A model generated the notes under the pieces. The model was not told where the DNA came from. It saw nothing but the letters and a program-made list of their open reading frames with translations, and made no database searches. A DNA stretch of 24,401 bases, from positions 1 through 24,401 of the forward strand of contig JBNJEA010000038.1 of assembly GCA_051745395.1 (NCBI GenBank), written 5' to 3'. Source of the stretch: JBNJEA01 sp051745395 (GTDB lineage: Bacteria > Desulfobacterota > Desulfobacteria > Desulfobacterales > Desulfosalsimonadaceae). Positions 1 to 7,997 of the stretch are shown piece after piece. Numbering within the stretch: the first letter of the stretch is position 1; the number at the start of each line of letters is the position of its first letter. Made by a program: the position numbers and the translations under genes.

Positions 1-253
1 CCGCAGATTCCACATGATCATACTGCTGTTTTGATACAAACTCACCGATTTCAAGTTCTGACATGACCTGCCCGATTTCCAGGATGCTGGTTACCTGATA
101 CTTTTCCGTCATCATTGAACTCGCCGCCAAGGCCAGGACGCCGAAAAGCAACGGTACCGATAGGACAAAAACTTTCCATCGAAAAATCACCGCAACGAAA
201 TCGGCCAGGTCGATCGCTTCGGTTGTGGACCGGGTCGTCTTTTCTTCTGCCAT
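1..253 (-). CDS. Wzz-type chain-length determinant / polysaccharide co-polymerase, N-terminal fragment
   Basis: The gene starts at the ATG at 253 and runs off the left edge, so only about 84 residues are visible. The protein begins MAEEKTTRST, then has an amphipathic stretch (IDLADFVAVIFRWK), a hydrophobic helix at about residues 27-46 (VFVLSVPLLFGVLALAAS), and the periplasmic start YQVTSILEIGQV. This layout is typical of the Wzz domain of inner-membrane polysaccharide co-polymerases, which set chain length in Wzx/Wzy systems. The last gene of the minus-strand glycan operon, it lies 111 bp downstream of the phosphoglycosyl transferase gene. A GGAACG stretch a few bases before the ATG is a weak ribosome-binding site. 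Whether it carries a C-terminal BY-kinase domain cannot be seen. The call rests on topology, the short N-terminal pattern and context. Confidence 0.7.
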   Translation of the reverse strand, partial: MAEEKTTRSTTEAIDLADFVAVIFRWKVFVLSVPLLFGVLALAASSMMTEKYQVTSILEIGQVMSELEIGEFVSKQQYDHVESA

Positions 254-364
254 CACACGTTCCAATCGGGGCAAAGGGGTAAGGTGTAAAAAAGCTGGTG
301 CCTGCGGCTGCGTATGGGCTCGGTTTCCCGGGCAAAAAAAACCGGCCAAAACCCGTTTTTTTCT

Positions 365-1069
365 TCAGGGCCGTTTGTTTTCTGCTGTTTTGATTTCCGT
401 TGACGGCAATCCGGAGGCAAATGAACCGGCATCGACACCATTGACGCCCATTTTCACTGTCTGCCAGAGCCAACCCAAATCCTGCCAAAACGACCATTTC
501 TCCACATACGAACGGTTCAATCGCACCTTTTCCGGATAAATGAATTCCCGGTTATAACGCTCCGGATCGTCGGCATTGGCCAGGACCTGCTCTTCATTGC
601 AGAATTTCAGCGTTGCCGGCCCTGTAATACCTGGGCGAACGGAAAGAATGGCGCGGTTGCCACCTTCCAACCGGTCGGCAAAACCGGCGACATCCGGCCT
701 TGGCCCCACAAAACTCATCTGGCCGGCCAGCACATTGAAAAGCTGCGGCAGCTCATCAATTTTTGTGCGGCGCAAAAAGTGGCCCAGGCGGGTAATCCGG
801 TAATCCCGGCATGTTGTTACCGAAGAGTTGACCCCGGCATCGGGTTTCATGGTCCGGATCTTGACCACGCGAAACAGCCGGCCATGCCGCCCGACGCGAT
901 ACTGCATGAAAAAGCCGTTTGCGCGTGTATCAACGGTTGCCGCCAACCAGGCCAGCAAAATCAGCCACCCCACCGCCAGCAACCCGAACACGGCCAGGGC
1001 GAAATCAAAGGTGGACTTCAAAACCCACTGGCCCCGTGTAAGACCGCTGACCTCGTTATTTACATCCAT
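365..1069 (-). CDS. Initiating sugar-phosphate (phosphoglycosyl) transferase, PglC/WcaJ-type
   Basis: A 234-aa member of the bacterial sugar transferase family (monotopic phosphoglycosyl transferases), which moves a sugar-1-phosphate from a nucleotide sugar to undecaprenyl phosphate and so starts glycan assembly on the inner membrane. One hydrophobic re-entrant helix lies at about residues 22-45. Family motifs follow: YRVGRHGRLFRVVKIRTM (57-74), RRTKIDELPQLFNVLAGQMS (100-119) with the catalytic Asp105-Glu106 dyad, FVGPRP (120-125) and RPGITGPA (145-152). Its length matches the short catalytic-domain-only form, not the larger WbaP/WcaJ proteins with extra N-terminal helices. Its start overlaps the end of the upstream sulfotransferase gene by 14 bp, so the two are probably co-translated. 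The sugar it uses cannot be told from sequence. Confidence 0.93.
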   Translation of the reverse strand: MDVNNEVSGLTRGQWVLKSTFDFALAVFGLLAVGWLILLAWLAATVDTRANGFFMQYRVGRHGRLFRVVKIRTMKPDAGVNSSVTTCRDYRITRLGHFLRRTKIDELPQLFNVLAGQMSFVGPRPDVAGFADRLEGGNRAILSVRPGITGPATLKFCNEEQVLANADDPERYNREFIYPEKVRLNRSYVEKWSFWQDLGWLWQTVKMGVNGVDAGSFASGLPSTEIKTAENKRP

Positions 1070-1919
1070 ATCGGCTCATCGTATCTGCAATAATGGGCGT
1101 TAAGCGCGCTGCCGCCTCTTGTTCCAGTATCTGCCGTCCCTGCCCCAAATTCTCCGGCGAAATTTCAGCGATGATATGCCGGCATGCGGCGATGTCCTGA
1201 TTGACGCCAGCAAAATCCAATACCCGCTGCAGCTCCGTTTCCGGGTCGCTCACCAGCGCCTCATAGGTCAGCGGCAGCCATCTGTCAGACGGAAGGCGGG
1301 CAAAAAATTGCCCAGCGGCATCCACGCATGCCCGCCATTGAAACGCACAGACTTCATCGAGCGGATGTGTCCGCAGGAGCTTATCCATACCATCGATCCT
1401 TGGCCCCCAAAATGCCAGGCGGCGCTGCCGGGACACCTGCCGGTAAAGGCGGTTGATCATGTATCGGGCCGCGTAAAAAACCAAATCCGAAGGCGGCACA
1501 AACCGTGCTTTCCGCAGGATATAGCCCGGCTCCAGCCCCGCCTGCCAACGCTTGATGGCCGAAGCTACGGCATCGAAACCATTGCGTCGGATAAACACGT
1601 ATTTCGCTTCCGGCAACACACGATTGACAAAGCCGAGCCGCAATGAGTTGGCGCAGGTTTTTTCCACCACCGTATCCGCCGTGTAATGACGGGCCACCCA
1701 GTCAAACCAGCCGCGGATATACCGGCGCACCGGCAATCGCGCCATTTCCGGGGCAAATGCGTCCGAGGGATATACCACATTGTAATGCCGCCAAATATAA
1801 TTGATCTCATCACAGGGCCACGTGGCAACACCGGCAAACTGCGTCAATGCATCCCGCAACAGGTTCGTGCCCGAGCGCGGAGCACCGATGATAATCAAAG
1901 GCCTATAATCCATATTCAT
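1056..1919 (-). CDS. Sulfotransferase family protein (PAPS-dependent), first of three
   Basis: A 287-aa protein with the sulfotransferase fold signature. The 5'-phosphosulfate-binding loop IIIGAPRSGTN is at residues 9-19 and a 3'-phosphate-binding segment YVFIRRNGFDAVAS at 107-120. The stretch VVEKTCANSLRLGFV between them is typical of this family. Members transfer sulfate from PAPS to hydroxyl or amino groups; in a polysaccharide locus the likely acceptor is the glycan or its lipid-linked repeat unit (inference). No signal peptide or membrane helix is evident, so it should act in the cytoplasm, where PAPS is. The ATG at 1919 is followed by a second ATG two codons later; an AAGGG about 9 bp before 1919 gives weak support for the first. 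It overlaps the phosphoglycosyl transferase gene by 14 bp. Confidence 0.85.
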   Translation of the reverse strand: MNMDYRPLIIIGAPRSGTNLLRDALTQFAGVATWPCDEINYIWRHYNVVYPSDAFAPEMARLPVRRYIRGWFDWVARHYTADTVVEKTCANSLRLGFVNRVLPEAKYVFIRRNGFDAVASAIKRWQAGLEPGYILRKARFVPPSDLVFYAARYMINRLYRQVSRQRRLAFWGPRIDGMDKLLRTHPLDEVCAFQWRACVDAAGQFFARLPSDRWLPLTYEALVSDPETELQRVLDFAGVNQDIAACRHIIAEISPENLGQGRQILEQEAAARLTPIIADTMSRYGCK

Positions 1920-2048
1920 CCATCAACAGCCCTTGCCTTTATACCAAAGCGCTTTCCGGGCATTGCGTCAAACAATCATACACCCAAAAGGATTACAACA
2001 ATTTATGGGTAAAAATCTAAACGCCCGACTTGGATTTGAAACGAACCC

Positions 2049-3308
2049 TTAACGGGCTTGCCCGAGCATCTGCCGAATTGCGCGGCCAAAAGTATTCATA
2101 TATATCTCCGCCGTCATGTGCCTTCCGATGTAGGCCTCGGCATCGCGTCCCATTTGCCTTAATTTTGCCGGATCGGCCTTTAACGCACATATTTCTGCCG
2201 CCATTGCCATGGCATCGCCGCTCGGCACCGACCGGCCGCCGCCGGTGCGTTCGATCAGGGCCTCTACCTCGCCGTTTTGCGAAGCATTGACAATGGGCGT
2301 GCCATTTCCCAAGTAATCATACACCTTGTTGCCCAAAATCGCCTTTAACGGCTTTTCATCCCGTACGGCATAAAGGGCCACATCGGCTTGCCGACACAAA
2401 AGGGCCACCTCGTGCTTGGGCAGCAATCCCAAAAACCGGGCATTCAAACCCTTCTGCCGGGCCCGGCTCCGAAGCGCCGCCAGCCGTTGCCCGCCGCCTG
2501 CAAACACAAATACAATATCCGTGTGATCCTTTAAAATCTCTGCGGCGCCAAGGATGGTATCCAAATCAAACACATAGCCAAGCGTTCCCTGGTAAAGGGC
2601 GACGAACTTGTCTTGAAGCCCCATTTCTGCCCGTATATCGCGATTCCAGTCTACATACCCATCGTAACAATGCGCGCCGTCGTAGCCCAGGGGCACCACC
2701 TTTTGTTTTTTCGGGACAACGCCTTTTTCGGCGAGGATATCTGCCATGCCCTGTGTGACGGTGATATTGAGATCCGCTTTTCGAAAAATCCAGGCTTCAA
2801 GACGTTTGAAGAGACGAACCAGCCGGTTTTCCCGAATGTAGCCCGTTGCCAGAGCCGAGTCGATATGAGTGTCGCGAACATCTATGACAAAAGGCACCCG
2901 ACACATTCTGGCATAAAGAAAATTGATAAACACGGCCGAAAGGGGAAACGACATGGAAACCACCGCGTCGGGTCTGGAAACGAATAAAAGCAGGACGGCC
3001 TGATGAATCGAATTGCTTATAAAATAGGTAATGCGGGAAAATTTAGATTTCCGATTATTGCCCAGCGCAACCACCCAGTTGATGGTAACGCCGTCGATGC
3101 TTTCTTTTTTCACAAAATGGATGCCCCGCCATCGGCGATGCCCGCTCAAGGTATCAACGGCAGGGATGATGGCCTCCACCTCGCAGCCTTCCCGGACCAT
3201 CTGCCGGCCGATGTGCCAGGATCTTAACCCTCCCATATCTTTCGGGGTCCGGAAATGCTGAAAGCTGAGCAGGATGCGGCTTTTGTTCCGAGGCATCTCG
3301 CATTTCAT
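2049..3308 (-). CDS. Glycosyltransferase family 4 (WbuB-like); candidate sulfoquinovosyltransferase
   Basis: About 419 aa with a GT-B organisation. The N-terminal acceptor half begins SRILLSFQHFRTPKDMGG, the middle contains FVIDVRDTHIDSALATG, and the donor half has VALYQGTLGY, VFVFAGGGQR, ARFLGLLPKHEV and GNKVYDYLGNGTPIV with a downstream GEVEALIERTGGG. That pattern is seen in family-4 transferases of the WbuB type. The frame is open further upstream to 3464, but those extra ~50 residues read through the end of the preceding gene and look non-coding. I place the start at the ATG at 3308, four bases after the UDP-sulfoquinovose synthase stop; the ATG at 3296 is an alternative. The tight junction with a UDP-sulfoquinovose synthase makes it a candidate for using that donor (inference). 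Acceptor and true donor are unknown. Confidence 0.87.
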   Translation of the reverse strand: MKCEMPRNKSRILLSFQHFRTPKDMGGLRSWHIGRQMVREGCEVEAIIPAVDTLSGHRRWRGIHFVKKESIDGVTINWVVALGNNRKSKFSRITYFISNSIHQAVLLLFVSRPDAVVSMSFPLSAVFINFLYARMCRVPFVIDVRDTHIDSALATGYIRENRLVRLFKRLEAWIFRKADLNITVTQGMADILAEKGVVPKKQKVVPLGYDGAHCYDGYVDWNRDIRAEMGLQDKFVALYQGTLGYVFDLDTILGAAEILKDHTDIVFVFAGGGQRLAALRSRARQKGLNARFLGLLPKHEVALLCRQADVALYAVRDEKPLKAILGNKVYDYLGNGTPIVNASQNGEVEALIERTGGGRSVPSGDAMAMAAEICALKADPAKLRQMGRDAEAYIGRHMTAEIYMNTFGRAIRQMLGQAR

Positions 3309-3312
3309 TGAT

Positions 3313-4551
3313 TCAAGGCGTCGCATTGCTTGTGCCGCATAAATCATTTTCTTCAACCGGCGTTTCCGAACCCACGGTATCGACCACCATATTCTCCTGC
3401 CACACAGAAGTACATAAAATTTTTGATTTGTCGCAACGGTGCTTATACCTGACGGCGATATCATAAATCTCGCCCATCAGGTTTTCATCGAGGGTTATCG
3501 GACGCAAACCGAGCCGGCGGAAACTCCGGCAGGATATCTGAAGGCTGTTGGTTTGGTCCTCTTTTCTCGGATTGGCGAAATAAAGGATTTTTGTCCCGGT
3601 CATATCAGATATTTTTTCCGCCAGTTGGCGGATATTATGCTGTTCCGTGGTCTGGTTGAAAATTTTAACGCGCTCGCCTTTTGCTGGTGGATTTTCAATG
3701 GCCAGCCGGATACACTGGACCACATCCTTGATGTGAATAAAAGCCCTGGTTTGTCCCCCGGAGCCCAAAACCGTGAGCGGATGACCCATGGCCGCCTGCA
3801 TCACAAAACGATTGAGCACAGTGCCATAATCGCCGTCATAATCAAATCGGTTGATCAGCCGCTCGTCCAAGCCTGTCTCCTCGGTTTCAGTGCCCCAGAC
3901 AATGCCCTGATGCAGGTCCGTGATTCGCAACTCATCATTTTTATTGTAATAGTTAAACATCATGGCATCCATGGTTTTCGTCATGTGGTAGATACTGCCC
4001 GGTTGGGAGGGGTAAGGGATTTCCATATCCTTTTGCCGGCCATCGACGGAGACTTTTACGTTTAGATACCCTTCCGGGATCTCCATGCCGACCGAGCTGT
4101 AACCATAGACGCCGGTCGTGCCCAGATGCAAAAGGTGAATATCAAGGCCGGATTCCACAATGGCGCACAAGAGATTATGGGTGGCATTGATATTGTTGTT
4201 TACGGTATAGCGCTTGTGCCCGGGGCTTTTCATGGAATACGGCGCTGCCCTTTGTTCGGCGAAATGGATCACCGCATGCGGGCGCTCTTTTTTCAGAAGC
4301 GTTACAATGCGATGGTATTGGTCAGAAAGATCGATATGCTGAAAATCGATATCGTTGCCCGTCAGCTCCTTCCAGGCAGCGATTCGTTTTTGAATCGGCT
4401 GAATCGGGGTAAGGGATTCACATTCGAGTTCACGGTCGATTTTGCGGCGGGACAGGTTATCAACAATGACGACCTCATATCCGTATTTTGAAAGATACAG
4501 GCTTGTGGGCCAGCCACAAAAGCCGTCGCCGCCCAGCACCAAGACCTTCAT
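3313..4551 (-). CDS. sqdB: UDP-sulfoquinovose synthase (SQD1/SqdB-type)
   Basis: A 412-aa short-chain dehydrogenase/epimerase-type protein. SQD1/SqdB enzymes make UDP-sulfoquinovose from UDP-glucose and sulfite using bound NAD. Visible features are the Rossmann motif GGDGFCGW (7-14), FAEQRAAPYSM (about 97-107), LGTTGVYG (about 143-150), and Tyr188-x3-Lys192 in YHMTK. Two further stretches are characteristic of this enzyme rather than generic epimerases: NRFDYDGDYGTVLNRF (about 234-249) and GHPLTVLGSGGQTRAF (about 256-271). The ATG at 4551 follows AAGGAG at an 8-base spacing; a further upstream ATG at 4578 lacks such support. After the conserved domain there is an unusual tail of about 35 residues with Cys, Trp and several acidic residues. 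In this locus it most likely supplies sulfoquinovose for a surface glycan; a role in the lipid SQDG is the main alternative. Confidence 0.91.
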   Translation of the reverse strand: MKVLVLGGDGFCGWPTSLYLSKYGYEVVIVDNLSRRKIDRELECESLTPIQPIQKRIAAWKELTGNDIDFQHIDLSDQYHRIVTLLKKERPHAVIHFAEQRAAPYSMKSPGHKRYTVNNNINATHNLLCAIVESGLDIHLLHLGTTGVYGYSSVGMEIPEGYLNVKVSVDGRQKDMEIPYPSQPGSIYHMTKTMDAMMFNYYNKNDELRITDLHQGIVWGTETEETGLDERLINRFDYDGDYGTVLNRFVMQAAMGHPLTVLGSGGQTRAFIHIKDVVQCIRLAIENPPAKGERVKIFNQTTEQHNIRQLAEKISDMTGTKILYFANPRKEDQTNSLQISCRSFRRLGLRPITLDENLMGEIYDIAVRYKHRCDKSKILCTSVWQENMVVDTVGSETPVEENDLCGTSNATP

Positions 4552-4659
4552 ATCGTCGTCTCCTTGTCCATAAAGCATTATACCAATCTATATTTAAAAA
4601 TCTGAAACCCTCCGGGATTTCCACTTTTACCGCAATCCCTAATAATCAAGTAGTTATAG

Positions 4660-4701
4660 ATTCCTGCCTCCCGATAGCGCCCTGGGCAGGGGCGCAGGAA
4701 T
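4660..4701. repeat. Imperfect intergenic palindrome (REP-like hairpin)
   Basis: Outer arms ATTCCTGC (4660-4667) and GCAGGAAT (4694-4701) are perfect inverted copies around a GC-rich centre that can itself pair partly (GCGCCC with GGGCGC). The outline ATTCC...GGAATGAC resembles short intergenic hairpins dispersed in many proteobacterial genomes, so this may be a decayed copy of such a family. No T-run follows on the transcribed strand, which argues against an intrinsic terminator. Confidence 0.5.
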
Positions 4702-4713
4702 GACAGAACCCGG

Positions 4714-4739
4714 GACTGTTGAATTGGACTGTTGAATTT
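4714..4739. repeat. 13-bp tandem duplication
   Basis: GACTGTTGAATTG (4714-4726) is followed directly by GACTGTTGAATTT (4727-4739), differing only at the last base. It lies 12 bp beyond the palindrome and outside any gene. It looks like a slippage duplication; no function is evident. Confidence 0.6.
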
Positions 4740-4822
4740 GAAAAAAGAAACCATAACAAAAACGATCGAGTTCGTAAACCACAGCAAAAGATAGCCGACC
4801 TAAATCGCTGCATCTCGGCAGA

Positions 4823-5629
4823 CTATTCGTTGCTGTAATACGTATTGAGACAATAGGCCAATGCCTCCTTATGATACTGAAGCAATTGGCGATTTCGAAA
4901 AACACGGGTAGTGCGGTGCTCCTTGTGGCAAAGCGCCAGATCCGGCCGGTAAATGACCGGTAAACTCTGCAGGCGCGACTGCTCTGCCAAAAACAACTCC
5001 TCGCAAAATAAAAACGGCGGATAGTTCCATCGCGGGAAATGGTTTAAAAACGAAAAAGCCAATATCATACAGGCACCGTGGGCCGCGTAAATGATATCGC
5101 CGCACGCTGTATCCGGTTTTGGCTTTGATACCGACAGCCCTCTGGCAATTTCTCTGGCCAGCCGGTATAGATTGGCCGCCAGTGGTCGTTCATGAATTTG
5201 GATCCGTCTTTGCAGGTGTTTGCGGTCCGGACGAGCGGTCATATAGGGGTTTTGGTCCTTTCCGGTACGCCCTGATATAATCGACGGGGCCAGCATTGCC
5301 ACATGCCTGTCATTGATTCGGCACAGCTTTTCAAAAAAAGACCCGGCAAACACAATATCCGGGTTGCTCAAAATCACCCAATCCGGGGCCGCACCGGTTG
5401 CAAGGGCTGCTTTGAGTCCGAAAAACCCACCGTTTAGATACCCCAGGTTGTGCGAAGGGGCCACAACCGAAACATTTGAAAACGAATCGAGCTCCTGTAG
5501 CCGATCCCTGCCCGAACTGCCATTGTCTACGATTAGAAACCCAACATCGGCATCTTTAAACGGCGTTACCTGTTCATACACCTCTTGTTCCGTGAAATAG
5601 CTAACGATGACAACCAGTATCTGCTTCAT
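4823..5629 (-). CDS. Glycosyltransferase family 2 protein
   Basis: A 268-aa GT-A-fold protein. The N-terminus reads MKQILVVIVSYF, followed by FLIVDNGSSGRD, a nucleotide-binding signature of family 2, then SHNLGYLNGG and WVILSNPDIVF, whose NPD supplies the metal-binding acidic position. The C-terminal half has PFLFCEELFLAEQ, the place where these enzymes carry their catalytic acidic residues. It resembles the rhamnosyltransferase branch of the family and probably adds one residue of the repeat unit on the cytoplasmic face. Start choice: the ATG at 5629 has GGAG 8 bases upstream; the in-frame TTG two codons earlier is less likely. The start lies inside the previous gene (29-bp overlap), indicating translational coupling. 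Donor and linkage are unknown. Confidence 0.87.
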   Translation of the reverse strand: MKQILVVIVSYFTEQEVYEQVTPFKDADVGFLIVDNGSSGRDRLQELDSFSNVSVVAPSHNLGYLNGGFFGLKAALATGAAPDWVILSNPDIVFAGSFFEKLCRINDRHVAMLAPSIISGRTGKDQNPYMTARPDRKHLQRRIQIHERPLAANLYRLAREIARGLSVSKPKPDTACGDIIYAAHGACMILAFSFLNHFPRWNYPPFLFCEELFLAEQSRLQSLPVIYRPDLALCHKEHRTTRVFRNRQLLQYHKEALAYCLNTYYSNE

Positions 5630-6599
5630 TGGCAATACTCCGATCTTCCGGGGGCAGATCCCAGCCCAAATTCAGGCGCAAAGGCCCGGTTTTGCCGCGC
5701 AAGCCATCCCATATGCCCCGCCTTGCCATGCGCAAATTGGCCGATTTCCGCTCATGGAAAACAATAATGTTTATCACCAACCGCACCAACCGGACCAGAC
5801 GTCGTATTGCCCATGCCGGTTCCTGCCGTCGCCACTGGATGGCCAATAAAATATTATTCCGGAAACGGTAGTAATTCCGGGTCGGCGGATACAGATGCCG
5901 AACCACCCGAAACGGGCCGAAACCATCGACGCGGGGCTCGCCATAACGGTGATAAAAGCCCGCCCGATCGGAAACGATGACGCGAAGACCGCAGAGGTGC
6001 AGACGCAGGCAATATTCGGTGTCGACGCCATCAATAAAAAGATCCGTACGGAAACCGCCCAGGCGATCGAGTATATCGAGCCGGTACAGGCTGCCGGAAG
6101 TAATGACGATGTTTTCGGTCCGCCACAAGGGAAAATCGGCCGGCGCTTTGTTTTTACTTCGTAAAACAGTGGGTTCAACGGCCCGGCCGCCGACAATGGC
6201 CACTTTTTCTGCAAAACAACAGGACGCCAGGGCGGCAAACAGGTGCCCCACATACTCCGGGGTGATCGGTTCGCTGTCCTGGTCTACCGTTAACAGCCAA
6301 CCAGCGGTCTGGTGTTTTGCAAAATCGATTGCCTGGTTCAATGCCGCGGCAATGCCGAGATTCTGACGGTTTTCGATTAAAACAATCCAGCCTTTTGCCG
6401 CCAGATCCCGGAGGGGGTTGAGCCGGGCCCTGCCCGAGCCGTTGTCAATGACGCAGAACACGGATACCTGCCGGCGCCAGCACGCGATGCGGTCGGCGAC
6501 CTGCAAATCCGGGTTATAGGTCACCATTGCGGCACAAACCCGGTCCGAGGAACCGTCCGGTACTACAGGAACGGATTTCGGGGACTGGCTATGGCTCAT
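5601..6599 (-). CDS. Glycosyltransferase family 2, rhamnosyltransferase-type
   Basis: A 332-aa protein with the pattern of RfbF/WbbL-like rhamnosyltransferases: VCAAMVTYNPD (21-31), CVIDNGS (49-55), ENRQNLGIAAALNQAI (76-91), the family hallmark LTVDQDSEP (103-111), then FIDGVDTEYCLRL in the acceptor half. A basic segment with two repeated RLVRLVR-like units near residues 266-275 and a nearby hydrophobic stretch suggest membrane association. With rfbA, rfbC and rfbD nearby, dTDP-L-rhamnose is the likely donor (inference). The ATG at 6599 overlaps the stop of the preceding membrane-protein gene as ATGA, a typical coupling arrangement. Confidence 0.89.
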   Translation of the reverse strand: MSHSQSPKSVPVVPDGSSDRVCAAMVTYNPDLQVADRIACWRRQVSVFCVIDNGSGRARLNPLRDLAAKGWIVLIENRQNLGIAAALNQAIDFAKHQTAGWLLTVDQDSEPITPEYVGHLFAALASCCFAEKVAIVGGRAVEPTVLRSKNKAPADFPLWRTENIVITSGSLYRLDILDRLGGFRTDLFIDGVDTEYCLRLHLCGLRVIVSDRAGFYHRYGEPRVDGFGPFRVVRHLYPPTRNYYRFRNNILLAIQWRRQEPAWAIRRLVRLVRLVINIIVFHERKSANLRMARRGIWDGLRGKTGPLRLNLGWDLPPEDRSIANEADTGCHR

Positions 6600-7963
6600 A
6601 GTGCTTTTTCATCCCGGGCCTGCAAAAGATAAAGGTTGACAATGCCGACCGGCAGAAAGAGCGTCCACATAAACTCGAAACTGGCGAGATAGGGGTTGGT
6701 GGCATTGGCGATGAGAAAGCAGGCGCAGCCCACGAAAACCGGCAGTGACAGCACACCGAGTTGTCCTTCTGAGCGAAATATTTCAATAGCCCGCAAATAA
6801 AGCCAGGCAATGCCGGCACTGTAGAGCAGAAAGCCCACAATGCCGACATGAAAGACGAAAGTGAAATACATCAACTCGTACGTGGACTGCCTTTTATCCG
6901 GATTTCTGGAAATATCGGCTATTGATGCGCCCAGGCCGCTGCCGAAAAACGGCCGTTCGGCAATTTCACGGACAAAGCTTTCAATCTGCTTGCTTCGGAC
7001 CCGGGCGCCACGATCCTGACCCGGATCAAAGGCGGCGCCCACATCCTGCACCATGGCACCGATATCGATATCGTAGAACGTATTGATTGAGCCGACGGCC
7101 ACCGGAAGGAGCAAAAGGGCCAGGACAATGGCATAACGCCGATTGCGGCGGACAACCGCTGCATAACTGCCGGCCAGAAACAATTGAAAAATAAAAATCA
7201 TCACCGGTGCAAAAGCCACCACGAGAAAAAGTGCCCGGCGCGCAGTAAAGATCATGGCAACGACTGAAAGGGCAAGGGCTACCCAGAGCATGCTTCGCGG
7301 TACCGGGGAGACGGCTTTGGGCCACGTCACCAGGGCGGCCAGGGTAAACGGAATCAAAAACGGCATGCCGGTAATGGACAGGAGCCGATATTCGATATAG
7401 CCCTTGTGAAAACCGATGGCGGCCGTCTGAATCGCAGACTGGCCCTGGAAATCGATAAACCAGCTGTCGGGTAAAATCGGCAGAGACGTCAGCACATACA
7501 AAATCCCGTAGCCGGATACCGCGATGGTGGCTACCACGAGGGTGACCAGCACCAGCCGGAGATGGCCGAGCCTTGTCATGATGGAAAACAGGACAATATA
7601 GACCGCCGGCCAGACCGCGTAGAGCCGGAATTTGTCAAGCGCGCCGGGCGCCCCGCGCAACACCCCGTAAAAGCTGAATACCGAAGCTATGACAATAAAA
7701 AAGCCGGCAAGGGCCAGCACCTCTTTTGAAATCTGCGCCCGTCCATGAAAGAGTATGGAAAGGACTGCAAACAGGAGCAAAACCCCCAGCAGAACCACCT
7801 TGACGGGCTTGACCGCATAGGAAAAGGGAATGAACAGGAAAAGAAAAAGCAGCGCCGCCGCGGTCAAACCGAGCATGCCGTACAAAATTTTCGGCAGCGG
7901 GTGGCCGCCCGGATTTGCCTCAAACTGATCTGTTCCGCCTATATCCGTTTGCCCTTGTTCCAT
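6596..7963 (-). CDS. O-antigen polymerase/ligase-type membrane protein (Wzy/WaaL family)
   Basis: A 455-aa polytopic membrane protein with about ten or more hydrophobic helices, for example residues 30-50, 52-70 and 82-100. A large periplasmic loop in the second half contains ARVRSKQIESFVREIAERP followed by FFGSGLG, the conserved region of the Wzy_C/O-antigen ligase family, where an Arg is needed for activity in studied members. Wzy polymerises lipid-linked repeat units in the periplasm; WaaL ligates finished chains to lipid A core. Since it sits beside a flippase and a chain-length regulator, the polymerase role is more likely, but sequence alone does not decide. The ATG at 7963 has GGTGAG about 6 bases upstream. 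The last codon region overlaps the next gene by 4 bp. Confidence 0.85.
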   Translation of the reverse strand: MEQGQTDIGGTDQFEANPGGHPLPKILYGMLGLTAAALLFLFLFIPFSYAVKPVKVVLLGVLLLFAVLSILFHGRAQISKEVLALAGFFIVIASVFSFYGVLRGAPGALDKFRLYAVWPAVYIVLFSIMTRLGHLRLVLVTLVVATIAVSGYGILYVLTSLPILPDSWFIDFQGQSAIQTAAIGFHKGYIEYRLLSITGMPFLIPFTLAALVTWPKAVSPVPRSMLWVALALSVVAMIFTARRALFLVVAFAPVMIFIFQLFLAGSYAAVVRRNRRYAIVLALLLLPVAVGSINTFYDIDIGAMVQDVGAAFDPGQDRGARVRSKQIESFVREIAERPFFGSGLGASIADISRNPDKRQSTYELMYFTFVFHVGIVGFLLYSAGIAWLYLRAIEIFRSEGQLGVLSLPVFVGCACFLIANATNPYLASFEFMWTLFLPVGIVNLYLLQARDEKAL

Positions 7964-7997
7964 GGCTGCTCACCGGCTTTTTACGACAATATCATTT

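Larger units (their letters stand above)
4579..4822. other. Intergenic gap with small repeats, no gene seen
   Basis: This 244-bp AT-rich gap lies between two minus-strand genes and is much longer than most junctions in the locus. It holds an imperfect palindrome and a 13-bp tandem repeat (listed separately). I found no convincing gene in it. An internal promoter for the UDP-sulfoquinovose synthase gene is possible, but I could not identify good -35 and -10 boxes. Confidence 0.5.

Noticed and set aside
3309..3464. Extended N-terminus of the family-4 glycosyltransferase from an ATG at 3464
   Set aside because: The extra ~52 residues overlap the end of the synthase gene in another frame and do not resemble a glycosyltransferase N-terminus, which begins properly at SRILLSFQHF.
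3439..4065. 208-aa open frame on the plus strand
   Set aside because: It is antisense to the UDP-sulfoquinovose synthase, whose family motifs are unambiguous; the antisense protein has no recognisable domain.
4660..4701. Palindrome as an intrinsic terminator of the upstream genes
   Set aside because: There is no run of T after the stem on the transcribed strand and the stem is interrupted, so termination is not supported.
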